A stretch of 64,000 nucleotides of DNA from contig CAZMNW010000045.1 of NCBI GenBank assembly GCA_964567755.1, positions 1 through 64,000 on the forward strand. Reading direction: 5' to 3'. A program made the position numbers and the translations under genes. Positions 51,777 through 61,048 of the stretch are shown here, one piece after another; position 1 is the first letter of the stretch, and every line of letters starts with the position of its first letter. Under the pieces are notes generated by a model. The model saw only the letters and a list, made by a program, of their open reading frames with translations. It made no database searches and was not told the origin of the DNA. Source of the stretch: DASRJW01 sp964567755. GTDB lineage: Bacteria; Krumholzibacteriota; Krumholzibacteriia; G020349025.

Positions 51777-53276
51777 TCAATCGGCGGACGTCGCGGGCTC
51801 TTGATGCGAGAGCGACTCCAGCGCCGCGACTTCGGCGAGTCGTGACGCCGCTCCCATGGCCTCGAACAGACGCCGGGCCTCGAACAGGTTCGACCGCGCC
51901 AGCTTGGTGTCGCGAACACGCTCTGCGGCGCCGCGGACGCGATTCGTGCCGACGAGCAGTTGGGCAAAACGCAGACGCGCCATTGCGACATCGTACTTGG
52001 CGCCGAGTGACCCGAGCTCGGCCGCCGCCTTCGACAACAGCCCCGCGGCTTTGTCTCCGGCACCCTGGTGCGCGTAGTACAGCCCCAAGCAACTGTCGAT
52101 GCGATGGCGGTCGTAGACATTCCCCGTCTCACGAGCCAGATTGTGCGCGCGCATCAAGCGCTCGAGAGCCAGCGCGGGTTCGCCGGCCAAGCCGTGGGCG
52201 CGACCGAACAGCGCATGGATCTGCACCATCGTCGGACTCTCGGGCGCCAGTCTCGTATACAAGGACTCGGCCTCGCGCAGGAAGTCCAGTGCCTCGCGCG
52301 CATGGTTCGATTCCACCGCCGCCAAGGCCAGCAATCCCAGGCCCACTACCTGCAAGCGCACGAAGCCGGCAGCGCGCGCGACTTCCATGGCGTCCAGGGC
52401 GCGGTCTCGCGCCTCGTCCAGATCACCGCGCAAGGCCAGCAGCTCCGATTCGCCGAGTTGGCTGCTCAAGCGGTTCTCGAGCGAGCGCAGATCGCGCGCC
52501 GATTCGTACGACTCACGCAGGAGCTTCGCGGCTTCCTGCCAGCGTCCCATGCGCAGAAACAGCATGCCCAACCGGCGCCGGTCACGATCGAGTCGGTACA
52601 GGCTTCCCGTGCCTTCGTCGCTGCGCAGCGATTCTTCCAGATGATCCTGCGCACGCTTGAATTGACCCAGAATGACGAGGAGAACGCCGAGCTCGCTGCG
52701 CGCGTTCGCCGCTCCGGCTTCGTACCCGGTGCTCTGCGCCAACTCCAGCGCCTTCTCCAACAATCGCTGCGCTTGCCGGTGACGTCCGAGAAGCTGGCGC
52801 GCGCGTCCCTCGAGGACCATGAAGTCGATTCTCCCATCGCCCAAGGTCTCGGCCGTCTCGCGGTCGAGCGTCGCCTCGATGGTATCGACGACATCGCGAT
52901 ACACGCCGACGTGCAGATCGCGCTGACACTGGAGCTTGCGAATTTCGAGCAGCACAGCGTCTGCACCCGTGACCGCGCGCTCGGCGCGCTCGAGCGCCTC
53001 GCGCGCCAAGGTCAAGTGTCCGCGCACGAGCATCACCTGCGCCAACCCTGCCTCCGCCAGCGCTTTTTCGTCGCCCTTGGCCAGGCGCTTCACGGGTTCC
53101 TCGAGCACACGACGGAAACATTCCTCGGCGCTGTCGTAGAGATCGCCGGAGAGATACAGTGCCCCCAGATCGAGCGAGGTGGCGACGATGTCGTCGCGGT
53201 TGCGCGCATGCAACGCCTGCTGCAGCAGTCCGAGGAGCCTGGCCTCGAGCCGTTTCTTCTCCGCATCGAGAGGCAT
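51777..53276 (-). CDS. TPR-repeat protein, cytoplasmic
   Basis: About 499 residues with around ten TPR-like helical pairs (ALELAQSTGYEAGAANARSELGVLLVILG, LYYAHQGAGDKAAGLLSKAA). The N-terminus MPLDAEKKRLEARLLGLLQQ is amphipathic; there is no signal peptide. It resembles the MalT/NB-ARC-type sensor TPRs but has no ATPase or DNA-binding domain. A protein-protein adaptor role is likely. The start is ATG at 53276 after GGAGGTCAGG; a frame reaching further upstream lacks a site. Confidence 0.83.
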   Translation of the reverse strand: MPLDAEKKRLEARLLGLLQQALHARNRDDIVATSLDLGALYLSGDLYDSAEECFRRVLEEPVKRLAKGDEKALAEAGLAQVMLVRGHLTLAREALERAERAVTGADAVLLEIRKLQCQRDLHVGVYRDVVDTIEATLDRETAETLGDGRIDFMVLEGRARQLLGRHRQAQRLLEKALELAQSTGYEAGAANARSELGVLLVILGQFKRAQDHLEESLRSDEGTGSLYRLDRDRRRLGMLFLRMGRWQEAAKLLRESYESARDLRSLENRLSSQLGESELLALRGDLDEARDRALDAMEVARAAGFVRLQVVGLGLLALAAVESNHAREALDFLREAESLYTRLAPESPTMVQIHALFGRAHGLAGEPALALERLMRAHNLARETGNVYDRHRIDSCLGLYYAHQGAGDKAAGLLSKAAAELGSLGAKYDVAMARLRFAQLLVGTNRVRGAAERVRDTKLARSNLFEARRLFEAMGAASRLAEVAALESLSHQEPATSAD

Positions 53277-53453
53277 CCTGACCTCCATTATCCGCCGTTG
53301 GCGGGGGGCGCTTCGCCTCATTGTAGTGCCCCACTCGACCTTCGATCCAGGGCCTGGGAATCGCCGCGGCGCCTGGCGCCACACACGTCCTGCAGGCGGC
53401 CAGCCCCCAAGTTGCCGGCGGAAATGCCCCAGTCGCGCGCCCGGCGGGCACGG

Positions 53454-54419
53454 TCAGTAACGGGGCTTGCGCTCGAAGAAATGATTGGCCTGGATGAAGC
53501 GGATCGTTCCCGATCGCCGGCGCATGACCACGGAGTGGGTTGCCGCGCCGCCCTTGCGAAAATGCACGCCGCGCAACACGTCCCCGTCGGTGATTCCGGT
53601 GGCGGCAAACATGACGCTGCCATCCCCGACAAGCTCCTGCAGTCCGTACTTGTGGCTGGCACGCCCGCCAGTCAATTTGTGGATGAGCTCCTCGTCGCCT
53701 GCGAGTACGGGCACCAAACGGCACTGCATGTCGCCGCCGACGCAGGCCAACGCCGCGGCCGCCAGCACCGCCGCCAGCGCCGAGCCGATCCCCATCATCA
53801 CATCGACGCCGGAGTCGCCGATCGCCGTCGCCACCGATGCCGCCAGATCGCCATCGGAGATGAGATGGATGCGCGCGCCTGCCTCGCGCACTTGCCGGAT
53901 GAGGCTCGCATGCCGCTCACGCTCGAGAATGGCCACGGTGAGATCCTCGACATAACACCGCTTCGCCGATGCGACATTGACCAGGTTCTCCAACGGCGAG
54001 GCGGCGAGGTCGATCTTCCCGGCCGCTTCCGGGCCGACGGCGATCTTGTCCATGTAGAGACCGGAAGTGCCGCGGAAGAAGGTGCGATCGGTATTCACCG
54101 CCACGACGCTCATGGCGTTGGTGCGCCCGGTGGCGACACTATCGACGCATTCCAGTGGATCGAGCGCTAAATCGAGCTGGACAGTGCCCTCGTCGTCGGC
54201 GCCGATCCGGCACCCTTCGGCGAGCGCGTGGTCGCCGGAGAGCGATGGCCGCCCGACGCAGACACCGGCGCGGATGTTCACGGATTCGAGCGCCTTGCGC
54301 ATGGCTTCGAAGGCAGCGGCATCCGCTTGCAAGCCATCGCCTTTTCCCATCCAGCGGGCGGCCGAGAGTGCGGCTGCTTCGGTGACACGCACCAATTCGA
54401 GCGCGAGGTTGCGATCCAT
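53454..54419 (-). CDS. GlpX-like (class II fructose-1,6-bisphosphatase family), divergent active site
   Basis: About 321 residues, alignable to GlpX from end to end: RVTEAAALSAARWMGKGD, GIGSALAAV, VMFAATGITDGDVL, SGTIRFIQANHFF. In E. coli GlpX the metal ligands include the Glu of GEGEIDEAPM and the Glu of GIGGAPEG. Here those positions read VGRPSLSGDH and GIGSALAAV, so both Glu are gone, while the DPLE of the DPIE motif remains. It may be catalytically dead, have another substrate, or act as a regulator. The ATG at 54419 follows AAGGAGTAGGGA; the TPR lipoprotein gene ends four bases upstream. Confidence 0.88.
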   Translation of the reverse strand: MDRNLALELVRVTEAAALSAARWMGKGDGLQADAAAFEAMRKALESVNIRAGVCVGRPSLSGDHALAEGCRIGADDEGTVQLDLALDPLECVDSVATGRTNAMSVVAVNTDRTFFRGTSGLYMDKIAVGPEAAGKIDLAASPLENLVNVASAKRCYVEDLTVAILERERHASLIRQVREAGARIHLISDGDLAASVATAIGDSGVDVMMGIGSALAAVLAAAALACVGGDMQCRLVPVLAGDEELIHKLTGGRASHKYGLQELVGDGSVMFAATGITDGDVLRGVHFRKGGAATHSVVMRRRSGTIRFIQANHFFERKPRY

Positions 54420-54422
54420 TCC

Positions 54423-55628
54423 CTACTCCTTCCGCGCCGGCTCGTCCGGGCTCTGGCCGCGCGCGGCCAGATTTTCGCGCGCGACGCGGTTCGCGGGGTC
54501 TAGGCCCAAGACTTGGCGCCAGACCTCCAGGGCCCGCGGCGTGTCGCCGGTCTCCGCCAAGAGTACACCGTAATTGTTGAGGATGTTCGGATCGCGCGGT
54601 GCAGAGGCCGCGGCGCCAGCCAAGCATTGCAACGCCGCTCCCTTCTGCCCGGCGCCGCGCAGCGCCAGCCCCAAGAGTGCCAGCAGATCCGCGCGCCGCG
54701 GGCGCGGATTCTCCAGCAGTTCGATGGCCGAAGCCAAGCGTTGTTGTTGGACGTAGAGACTGGCGAGATTGAAGCGCACGTCCTCGTCGTTCGGCGCCAG
54801 CCTGCGCGCGCTCGTAAAGGCTCGTTCCGCCTCTTGCGGCCGGCCGTTGCGCAGCTCCGCCACGCCGAGATGACTCCAAACGCCGGCGCGTGTCGAATCC
54901 GCCGCGATCGCCTGGCCGAGCTGCACCGCGGCCTCTGCGGGTCGCCCAGCCTGCAGCAGTGCCGTGCCGAAGTTGGCGCGAAACGTCGCCGTAGCGACCC
55001 CGAGGCTGTCGGCGCGCGCGAAGTGCACGAGCGCCAGAGCGGACTCTCCCGCAAGCGCTTCGATCCTGCCAAGCTCGGCCGCCGCCGGACCGAACTCCGG
55101 ATCTATGGCCAACGCCTGCTCGAGATGCACTCGCGCCGACTCCGGCTTCCCGACCTCGACCAATGCGGCGCCATAGTTCCAATGCACGCTCGCATTCGCG
55201 GGCGCCGCGCGCACGGCTTCGTCGAGCTCGCTCCGCGCCCTGCCCGTGATGCCCTGCCGCATCAGCGCGATGGCGAGATTCAGGTGCGGTTCGTAGCGGT
55301 CTGAATCGGCACGAATGGCGCTCTCGTAGCACTGAATCGCGCCGGCACGATCCCCACTCGCGTCCAGCGCTTGCCCGAGCTCGGTCCATGCATCGACATC
55401 GCGCGGGTCGATCTGCACCGCCTCCTGGAGCGTGGCAATGGCCGTGGCGACGTCGCCCAGTGACTGTGCGGCTCGCGCCGTCGCACGCAGCGCGACCACC
55501 CGATCCGGTGCTGCCGCGTCGGGCGCAGGCGGTGGCGCGCACGCGGCGGCAAGCCACACCCCACACGCGGCGAGCACGACAAGGCGCACGCACTTCTCAG
55601 GCGCCCGCGGGGGACGCTGGGTCGCCAT
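54423..55628 (-). CDS. TPR-repeat lipoprotein
   Basis: About 401 residues. N-terminal signal VRLVVLAACGVWLAAACAPP with a lipobox (AAAC), so predicted lipid-anchored. About ten TPR repeats follow (DVDAWTELGQALDASGDRAGAIQCYESAI and copies), a scaffold for protein complexes at the periplasmic face. The ATG at 55628 lacks a clear Shine-Dalgarno. It ends three bases before the glpX-like start, so the two genes form an operon. Confidence 0.84.
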   Translation of the reverse strand: MATQRPPRAPEKCVRLVVLAACGVWLAAACAPPPAPDAAAPDRVVALRATARAAQSLGDVATAIATLQEAVQIDPRDVDAWTELGQALDASGDRAGAIQCYESAIRADSDRYEPHLNLAIALMRQGITGRARSELDEAVRAAPANASVHWNYGAALVEVGKPESARVHLEQALAIDPEFGPAAAELGRIEALAGESALALVHFARADSLGVATATFRANFGTALLQAGRPAEAAVQLGQAIAADSTRAGVWSHLGVAELRNGRPQEAERAFTSARRLAPNDEDVRFNLASLYVQQQRLASAIELLENPRPRRADLLALLGLALRGAGQKGAALQCLAGAAASAPRDPNILNNYGVLLAETGDTPRALEVWRQVLGLDPANRVARENLAARGQSPDEPARKE

Positions 55629-55681
55629 GGAAGGTGCGACCGCGGATCCACGCGTGCCACGATCCGCCGCCGAAAACGCAA

Positions 55682-55705
55682 CAGGGGGGAGCACGCTCCC
55701 CCCTG
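55682..55705 (-). terminator. Perfect hairpin terminator
   Basis: CAGGGGGGAGC (55682-55692) and GCTCCCCCCTG (55695-55705) are perfect 11-bp arms with a 2-nt centre. It lies 25 nt past the secreted-protein stop, and TTGCGTTTT follows on the minus strand. It separates this gene from the TPR lipoprotein. Confidence 0.75.
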
Positions 55706-55729
55706 CAGCCGATTCGTTGGCGCTCTGAC

Positions 55730-56389
55730 TCAGCGAAACAGCGATTTGATCTCCGACCATGTCGTCGCCTCGACTGCAATGCCCTGGAGCAGGCAGGGTG
55801 GGTTCCCCACCGATTCTCCAGGGTTCACCGTCGGGTTGAGAACGTAGCAACCGCCCTGCATCGTCGTCAGTGTAAAGATGGGGCCGTTGCACTGGGTGAA
55901 CAGCACGCTCGGCGATGTCGGATTCGAAGGCGGCCACTTGCGCAACACGCGAATCACCGTGTCGTTCGGGATCGGATCGAAGGACACCATGATGATCTCG
56001 ACCGTGACCCCGTTCCCCGGCTGGCACTCGGTCCATACGACGTTCCATCCACCGGCTGCGTCCATGGCGGTCGTGTCCGCAGGAGAGACCGGCGACTGGG
56101 TGCCGACGGCGAACCCGCCGTTGCGAATGTTGAAGCTGGGCGGCAGCAAGAGCGGCGGCAGACCTTGGATGCTGAATTCTATACCGGAGCAAGCATCGAA
56201 GGTCGTGGCCGGATCGAATTTGATTCCGAGATAGAGCGTCTTCGTGAAGCCGCTGAACGTTCCATAATTGTGGGCGAGGTCCTCGGCGTCGAAAACGCCG
56301 AGTACGCAATCGGGGCACGCCGCGACCTGTGCCAATGCCAGGCCCGGAACTGCAAGCAGCATCACCAACAGTAGCAGTGACTTCTTCAT
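55730..56389 (-). CDS. Secreted protein with W..IK.LFR tail (paralogue of the gene at 33026)
   Basis: About 219 residues. ATG at 56389 after GGAGGGTCAGAAGG opens a signal peptide (MKKSLLLLVMLLAVPGLALA). The mature protein starts CPDCVLG and has further Cys. Homology with the plus-strand gene at 33026: WTECQPGNG, VLFTQCNGPIFT and the end WSEIKSLFR match WSTCQTGGG, LFTLCDGPVFT and WTSVKDLYR. The shared tail suggests a common export or anchoring step (inference). Its own promoter and an approximately 320-nt leader lie upstream. Confidence 0.82.
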   Translation of the reverse strand: MKKSLLLLVMLLAVPGLALAQVAACPDCVLGVFDAEDLAHNYGTFSGFTKTLYLGIKFDPATTFDACSGIEFSIQGLPPLLLPPSFNIRNGGFAVGTQSPVSPADTTAMDAAGGWNVVWTECQPGNGVTVEIIMVSFDPIPNDTVIRVLRKWPPSNPTSPSVLFTQCNGPIFTLTTMQGGCYVLNPTVNPGESVGNPPCLLQGIAVEATTWSEIKSLFR

Positions 56390-56735
56390 CCTTCTGACCC
56401 TCCTCGGGTTCGCTCTTTGGTCGGCCGGCCCCCCCTGCAAAGAGGGCCTCCGGCTTCAGCGCACGTTGTTGAAACACATCGGCCGTATGGCGACGCGCAA
56501 GCGACAGACCTCACGGCGTCCCCTCGGCTGCGCACGACCCCCGCTTCCCTCGGCGTCCGCTTGCTCGATCGTCCGCAGTATCAGGGAGGACGGAGCGACA
56601 ACCTCGGCAGGCTGAATTCGTATAACACCTCGCCTGGCGGCACTGCAACGCCTTTTCACCACGCAGGGTTCGGCGCTCCGCCGCCCATCTATGCTGCAAG
56701 TCGTTGATTATAGTTCGATTCCAACGTTGGTCACG
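56390..56735 (-). promoter_or_regulatory. Long leader and promoter of the second secreted paralogue
   Basis: TATAAT (minus strand, 56712-56707) with GTGACC 16 nt upstream (56734-56729) is a good sigma-70 promoter overlapping the end of the glycosyltransferase gene. It implies a 5' untranslated leader of about 310 nt with no gene in it, long for a bacterial mRNA and possibly structured. The fold could not be solved by eye. Confidence 0.55.
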
Positions 56736-58800
56736 GGGGCTCGAGCGCGTCGAGGAAGCGCTGCACCGCCTCGGATCCGGGCTCGAGCTGAAGCGACCGC
56801 TCTGCCGCCGACCGGGCAGCGTCGACGCGCCCCAAGGTCTCGAGTGCGCGCGCGCGAACGAACTGGCCGCGTGCGCTCGTATCCAACCCCGGGACCGTCT
56901 GCAGCAGGGAGAGCGCACGGGTCGGCTCACCGCGACGCAGCCATGCCTCGGCGCGCTCGAGCGCGACCGCGCCCGCATCCCGCAGCAGAGCCTCGGCGGC
57001 GCCGAAGTGAACTTCGGCGGCTTCGGGCTTTTGCAGCATGACCAGGCAGCGGCCGAGCGCCAGCCGTCGGGATGCTGTTTCCCCACGTTCGTCGTGCTTG
57101 GCGAGACTGCGCGAGAAAAGCTCGACCGCGTCGTCGTAACGGCCCTGACGCTCGCGAACCAACCCCATGTCGAAGAGAGTCCGCCCCGTGGGGTCGCCTC
57201 GACCCTCGGCTTCTGCAAGCGCTTCCCACGCCGCATCGAGATCGTTCTCCAGGTAGAACGCCACGCCGAGCGACAGCAACGGCTTGTAGGCCGCCGGCGC
57301 GAGTCGCGCCGCGCGGGTGTAAGCCGCGATCGCGTCGCGACGCCGTCCCATGAGCTCCAAGTGCTCACCGTATCGATACACCACATCTGGATCGTTCGGG
57401 TCCTGCTCCAAGGCTCGTTCATACGCACCGAGCGCCGCCACGCGATCTCCCGCGCGCGCGAGCACCATGGCGCGATCGAACTCGGGGCGTCCGAAGGAGT
57501 TCCGCTCCAAGCCGGTCCAGTCGGGCAGGACGACGCTACCGGCCGCAACCAGCGTTGCCGCCAGCAATATAAGTCGCCGTGTCTGCCGGCGCCACACCGC
57601 GGCGGCGAATTCCATGATCGCGAGCCCGCTGGCAATGGCGCACCACGGCACCAGACACAACCGGTAGCGCGAGGTGACGAAGAACGCCACGATCCCGAGC
57701 ACCTGGAACCAGATCAGGAGGAAGAGCGGCGGGCGGGACACGGCGCGTCCCCAGAGCGCGACCGAACCGACGAGCCCGCCGAGCGCCAGAGCTCCCCACG
57801 GAACCCCGAGCCCGCGGAGGATCCTCGAACGCTCGCGCAGCAACGAGACATCCTGGTTGCGGTCGATCTCGCGTCGATTCCATACCAACAGGAGCTTCTT
57901 GAGTGTGAGCGCCGTATGTTGCAGCGGCGCGGCGCGCATCGATTGAAACGAAGCAGCGTAGAAATTCTTTTCCCATTGCACCGGATCGTCGATGGCATCG
58001 AACCGCCGGGTCAGCTCTTCCCAGCGCAGGCCGGGCCGGATGGCCACGCTGGCGTCGTAATCGAGATTGTTGCCGATGTAGAAGTTGATGCCACCATTGA
58101 CAGAAATCGGCACCAAGTGCCCAGATGCGATCCGATTGTGACGCAAGGTCGGGATCAACAGGAGGATCATCGGCACGACGAAGAGCAAGGCGTGTCTCAA
58201 GCGCCGGCTCCATGGCCCACGGCGCCCCAGCAACCACAAAAGCAGCGCGACGGCGAGCACGGCATTGGGAGGCCGCAACTGCAGCGCCAAACCGGTGAGC
58301 GCACCCGCGGCCAGCAGCGAAGGGCTGCGCGACGAGAACATCAGCAACGCCACCGCCAGCGCCGACACGGTGAGCGCCGCCGGCTCGACCAGCAATTGAG
58401 TTTCGTAGTACACCAGTCGCGGGTAGAGCCCCGACGCGAGCCCGGCGATCACACCGGCCGCGCTGCCGAACCAGCGCATGCCGAGCAGCGCGGCCACCAC
58501 GGCCACGAGGATTCCCCCCAGCATCTGCAACACGTAGATGGCCTCGGGGTGCGGCCCCGTGAGGCGATACGCTTGCCCGACGAGCCAAGCGTAGGCCGGC
58601 GCCTTGTAGTGAACCTGCGGCCCCAGGCCTTCCCCGCGCATCACCTGCAACGCGCGCGTGTGATAGTCCGCGGCATCGACCTGGGGCAATCGATAGGAAG
58701 GGTCGTCGTGGACTTCGAGCACGTAGCCGACTCGCAGCAACGCCGCCGCCATGGCGACCAACGTCAGCGCGACGATGCGCGCTCGTGTGCTGGGCGCCAT
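56731..58800 (-). CDS. Membrane glycosyltransferase (ArnT/PMT-like) fused to TPR repeats
   Basis: About 689 residues. Residues 1-430 contain around twelve membrane segments (LVALTLVAMAAALLRVGYVL, LQMLGGILVAVVAALLGM, LRHALLFVVPMILLLIPTL) and the first-loop pattern DAADYHTRALQ with a DxxD-like acid pair, plus YKAPAYAWLVG, as in lipid-linked-sugar transferases of the GT-C fold. Residues 450-689 are six TPR repeats (VALGAYERALEQDPNDPDVVYRYG). The donor is probably a polyprenyl-phosphate sugar. ATG at 58800 after GGAGAAGTGGC. The TPR end may recruit substrates. Confidence 0.83.
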   Translation of the reverse strand: MAPSTRARIVALTLVAMAAALLRVGYVLEVHDDPSYRLPQVDAADYHTRALQVMRGEGLGPQVHYKAPAYAWLVGQAYRLTGPHPEAIYVLQMLGGILVAVVAALLGMRWFGSAAGVIAGLASGLYPRLVYYETQLLVEPAALTVSALAVALLMFSSRSPSLLAAGALTGLALQLRPPNAVLAVALLLWLLGRRGPWSRRLRHALLFVVPMILLLIPTLRHNRIASGHLVPISVNGGINFYIGNNLDYDASVAIRPGLRWEELTRRFDAIDDPVQWEKNFYAASFQSMRAAPLQHTALTLKKLLLVWNRREIDRNQDVSLLRERSRILRGLGVPWGALALGGLVGSVALWGRAVSRPPLFLLIWFQVLGIVAFFVTSRYRLCLVPWCAIASGLAIMEFAAAVWRRQTRRLILLAATLVAAGSVVLPDWTGLERNSFGRPEFDRAMVLARAGDRVAALGAYERALEQDPNDPDVVYRYGEHLELMGRRRDAIAAYTRAARLAPAAYKPLLSLGVAFYLENDLDAAWEALAEAEGRGDPTGRTLFDMGLVRERQGRYDDAVELFSRSLAKHDERGETASRRLALGRCLVMLQKPEAAEVHFGAAEALLRDAGAVALERAEAWLRRGEPTRALSLLQTVPGLDTSARGQFVRARALETLGRVDAARSAAERSLQLEPGSEAVQRFLDALEPP

Positions 58801-58843
58801 GCCACTTCTCCTGCGGGCAGTGTGTTCCACCGCCGGGCGAACC

Positions 58844-59209
58844 TTACACGCCCGCGCCCTGCATGATCTCCGGCAGGCGTTGTGCGAAACCCGACTTCGG
58901 CAGCACGACATCGGCGCCGAGTCGGCTCGCTTCTTCCAACAGTTCCGCCTGCGTCTCTGAGCTGTACGCCACGACGCGCACGCTCGCCCAGTCGGGCTGC
59001 GACTTGATGCGCCGGATCAGATCCAAAGGCTTCAACGATTCGGCCGCCAGATCGACGAGCGCTGCGGCGGGCGCCGGACCGGTGAAGCGCTTGTCCAATC
59101 CCGTGAGATCGCGCACGAAGCGGATCTCTCTTCCTTGTTGCCGGGCAATCTCGCGGATCTTGGCGGTGAAGAAGATGTCTTCGAGAAACGCCACGATTTC
59201 CTGAGCCAC
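58844..59209 (-). CDS. Receiver-like domain protein, atypical
   Basis: About 121 residues. GTG at 59209 after AAAGGAGAGC. The fold looks like a lone receiver: IVAFLEDIFFTAKI, ALVDLAAESLKPLDLI (Asp at the acceptor position), VRVVAYSSETQ (Ser switch), ADVVLPKSGF (Lys). The N-terminal acid pair is reduced to a single ED after a hydrophobic strand, so it may bind metal poorly and act as a pseudo-receiver. No output domain. It stands alone between a glycosyltransferase gene and a HAD nucleotidase gene. Confidence 0.65.
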   Translation of the reverse strand: MAQEIVAFLEDIFFTAKIREIARQQGREIRFVRDLTGLDKRFTGPAPAAALVDLAAESLKPLDLIRRIKSQPDWASVRVVAYSSETQAELLEEASRLGADVVLPKSGFAQRLPEIMQGAGV

Positions 59210-59278
59210 GCGCTCTCCTTTCGCCTCTGGCACCCTAGGGTGCTGGGCCAGGGGCGGTGTGTCGATCCTGCCGCGCGA

Positions 59279-60787
59279 CTAGTCCCGTTCGGGTCCCGTC
59301 TCGTGGGGCATGATCTCACGCGGAGAGCGAAAATACATGTTTTCGGGGTAGGCGAGGAAGTTGCGCACGGCGCTGGTGTAGATACAGGCGAAATCCTTCA
59401 CCTGATGGCCGAAGCGGCTGTTGATCTCGCCGCACTTGAACAACTTGCCCCAGTGGCGGTTGAACCGGCGCTCGATGGCCTCCCGCAGCTGGCGCAGCTC
59501 CGCCGCCCGACGGGTGCTCTTCTCCTCCAGCCGCAGGACGCGGGCTTCGAGGCGTTCGGCCGCGGCTTCGACCTGGCCGCCGCCGCCGTCCGCCTTGCTC
59601 GCCACGGGTCGCTCGGCCTGCGAACGCCGCCGTAGCTGGCCGATCTCCGCCAAGACCCGGTTGCGTTCCAGCACCAGGCTATCCAAGCGCTGGTAGCGCT
59701 TCGCCAACCGGTGCTCGAGATCGATCTCGCCTTCCAGCTCTTCGACGACCATGGCTGTGCGCCAGCGCGAGTGCGCCTTGGCACGCAAGATATCGCCGAA
59801 GGTGTGATCCCCGACATAGAGGATTTCCTCCCCGGCGTGCTCGAGCACGCCTTCGAGCGCTCGCGCGCCGCCGCCATGGAACAACGCCGTCGGCCGCACC
59901 TGGCCGAATCCGGCTTGGCGCGCCTCGTCGGGCCGCAGGCGTTGCAGGCGCTTGAGCGTGCGGAAGAAGCCCGGTTTGCCCGCGCTCATCACCACGATCT
60001 CGAAGTAGTCGGTCCAGCGCGGCAAGCTCGGCAGCGCACCATCGAGCAGATGGCTCATGACTTTCTGGGTGTAGGGCGGTTCCGAATTGGTCAGCAGGAA
60101 AAGCTTCTTGCCGTGATCGCGGAGCGACGCCAGCGTTTCCGGCAGCTGCGGATGGCGTTCGATGTAACGGTCGAGATCGGCGGCGATGGCGCGTTTGATG
60201 CTGCCGTCGGCGTGAGCGCGGTCGATGCATTCGCGCACGTCATCGTACATTTGTGCGTAATCCAAGCGCCCGATCGTGCCGCGAGTCTCGCAGTGATCCA
60301 CCAACAGGGCGAACAACGTCGCCTCCGGCAGCGCGAAGAGAGTATCGATGGACATGTACTTGGCGCTGGACAACCGGATGCGCCGGTTGCGATACAACCG
60401 CCGTCGCTCTTCCTTCGGCACCAGGCGCGTGCCGTGGTACAAGCGCACGACGTAATTGTACTGGTCGGTCTTGAGGATGTTGCCGCGGCGTTTGTCCACC
60501 ACCAAGCCGCGAATGATGAGGTCCGGGTCGTAACGCAAGGAAGCGATGCTCGCCGGATAGCCCTTCTCCGCGATCAGCTTGTCGCGCGTGGCCTCGAAGG
60601 CCAACGTCTCCATCGGCAGCTTCTGGTACACGGCAATCGTGTGGTCCATGTCGAAACCGATGGCGCGGATGCTCGACATCTTGAGATTGCGGTTGACGAA
60701 CACGCGCTTGGAGTGCGGGATGTGCTTCTCCCCCGCATGCAGGTCGAGGAGTGACCCGTTGCTCGGCTGCGTTCGTTGGTAGGCCAT
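59279..60787 (-). CDS. HAD-IG family 5'-nucleotidase
   Basis: About 502 residues. HAD motif I IGFDMDHTIAVYQ near residue 44, then LFLLTNSEPPYTQKVMSHLL (motif II), AGKPGFF and ILYVGDHTFGDILRAK (motifs III/IV), the order of the cytosolic IMP/GMP-type 5'-nucleotidases (HAD-IG). It hydrolyses purine nucleoside monophosphates. A charged coiled-coil insert (residues 365-450) is common in the family. ATG at 60787; an internal ATG at 60679 closer to motif I is possible. Length is normal for the family. Confidence 0.9.
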   Translation of the reverse strand: MAYQRTQPSNGSLLDLHAGEKHIPHSKRVFVNRNLKMSSIRAIGFDMDHTIAVYQKLPMETLAFEATRDKLIAEKGYPASIASLRYDPDLIIRGLVVDKRRGNILKTDQYNYVVRLYHGTRLVPKEERRRLYRNRRIRLSSAKYMSIDTLFALPEATLFALLVDHCETRGTIGRLDYAQMYDDVRECIDRAHADGSIKRAIAADLDRYIERHPQLPETLASLRDHGKKLFLLTNSEPPYTQKVMSHLLDGALPSLPRWTDYFEIVVMSAGKPGFFRTLKRLQRLRPDEARQAGFGQVRPTALFHGGGARALEGVLEHAGEEILYVGDHTFGDILRAKAHSRWRTAMVVEELEGEIDLEHRLAKRYQRLDSLVLERNRVLAEIGQLRRRSQAERPVASKADGGGGQVEAAAERLEARVLRLEEKSTRRAAELRQLREAIERRFNRHWGKLFKCGEINSRFGHQVKDFACIYTSAVRNFLAYPENMYFRSPREIMPHETGPERD

Positions 60788-61048
60788 CACTCGATCACCG
60801 CACCCGACGTGCCACGCATCTTCACATCGTCCCGGCTTGGTCTGGAATCAGAATGCAGCCGGCACCGCGTTCCAGAAGCTCGCGCCAGGCAAGGGCCCCC
60901 TGCGGGGCGCCACGGGGACAGCCGCCGGTCACACTGCGGCGGTTCCGCGCTCGGCCGCGCGACCCGGCGCCCCCCGACCCGGACCCAGACGGCTCGCAAG
61001 AAGCGTTCACGATCGCGGCGGATCGGTGTCCGGACGCGGGCGTTTCGC

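Noticed and set aside
60788..61048. Possible small minus-strand gene with the end LERGAGCILIPDQAGTM
   Set aside because: The short stretch looks protein-like, but no start signal, homology or spacing supports it.
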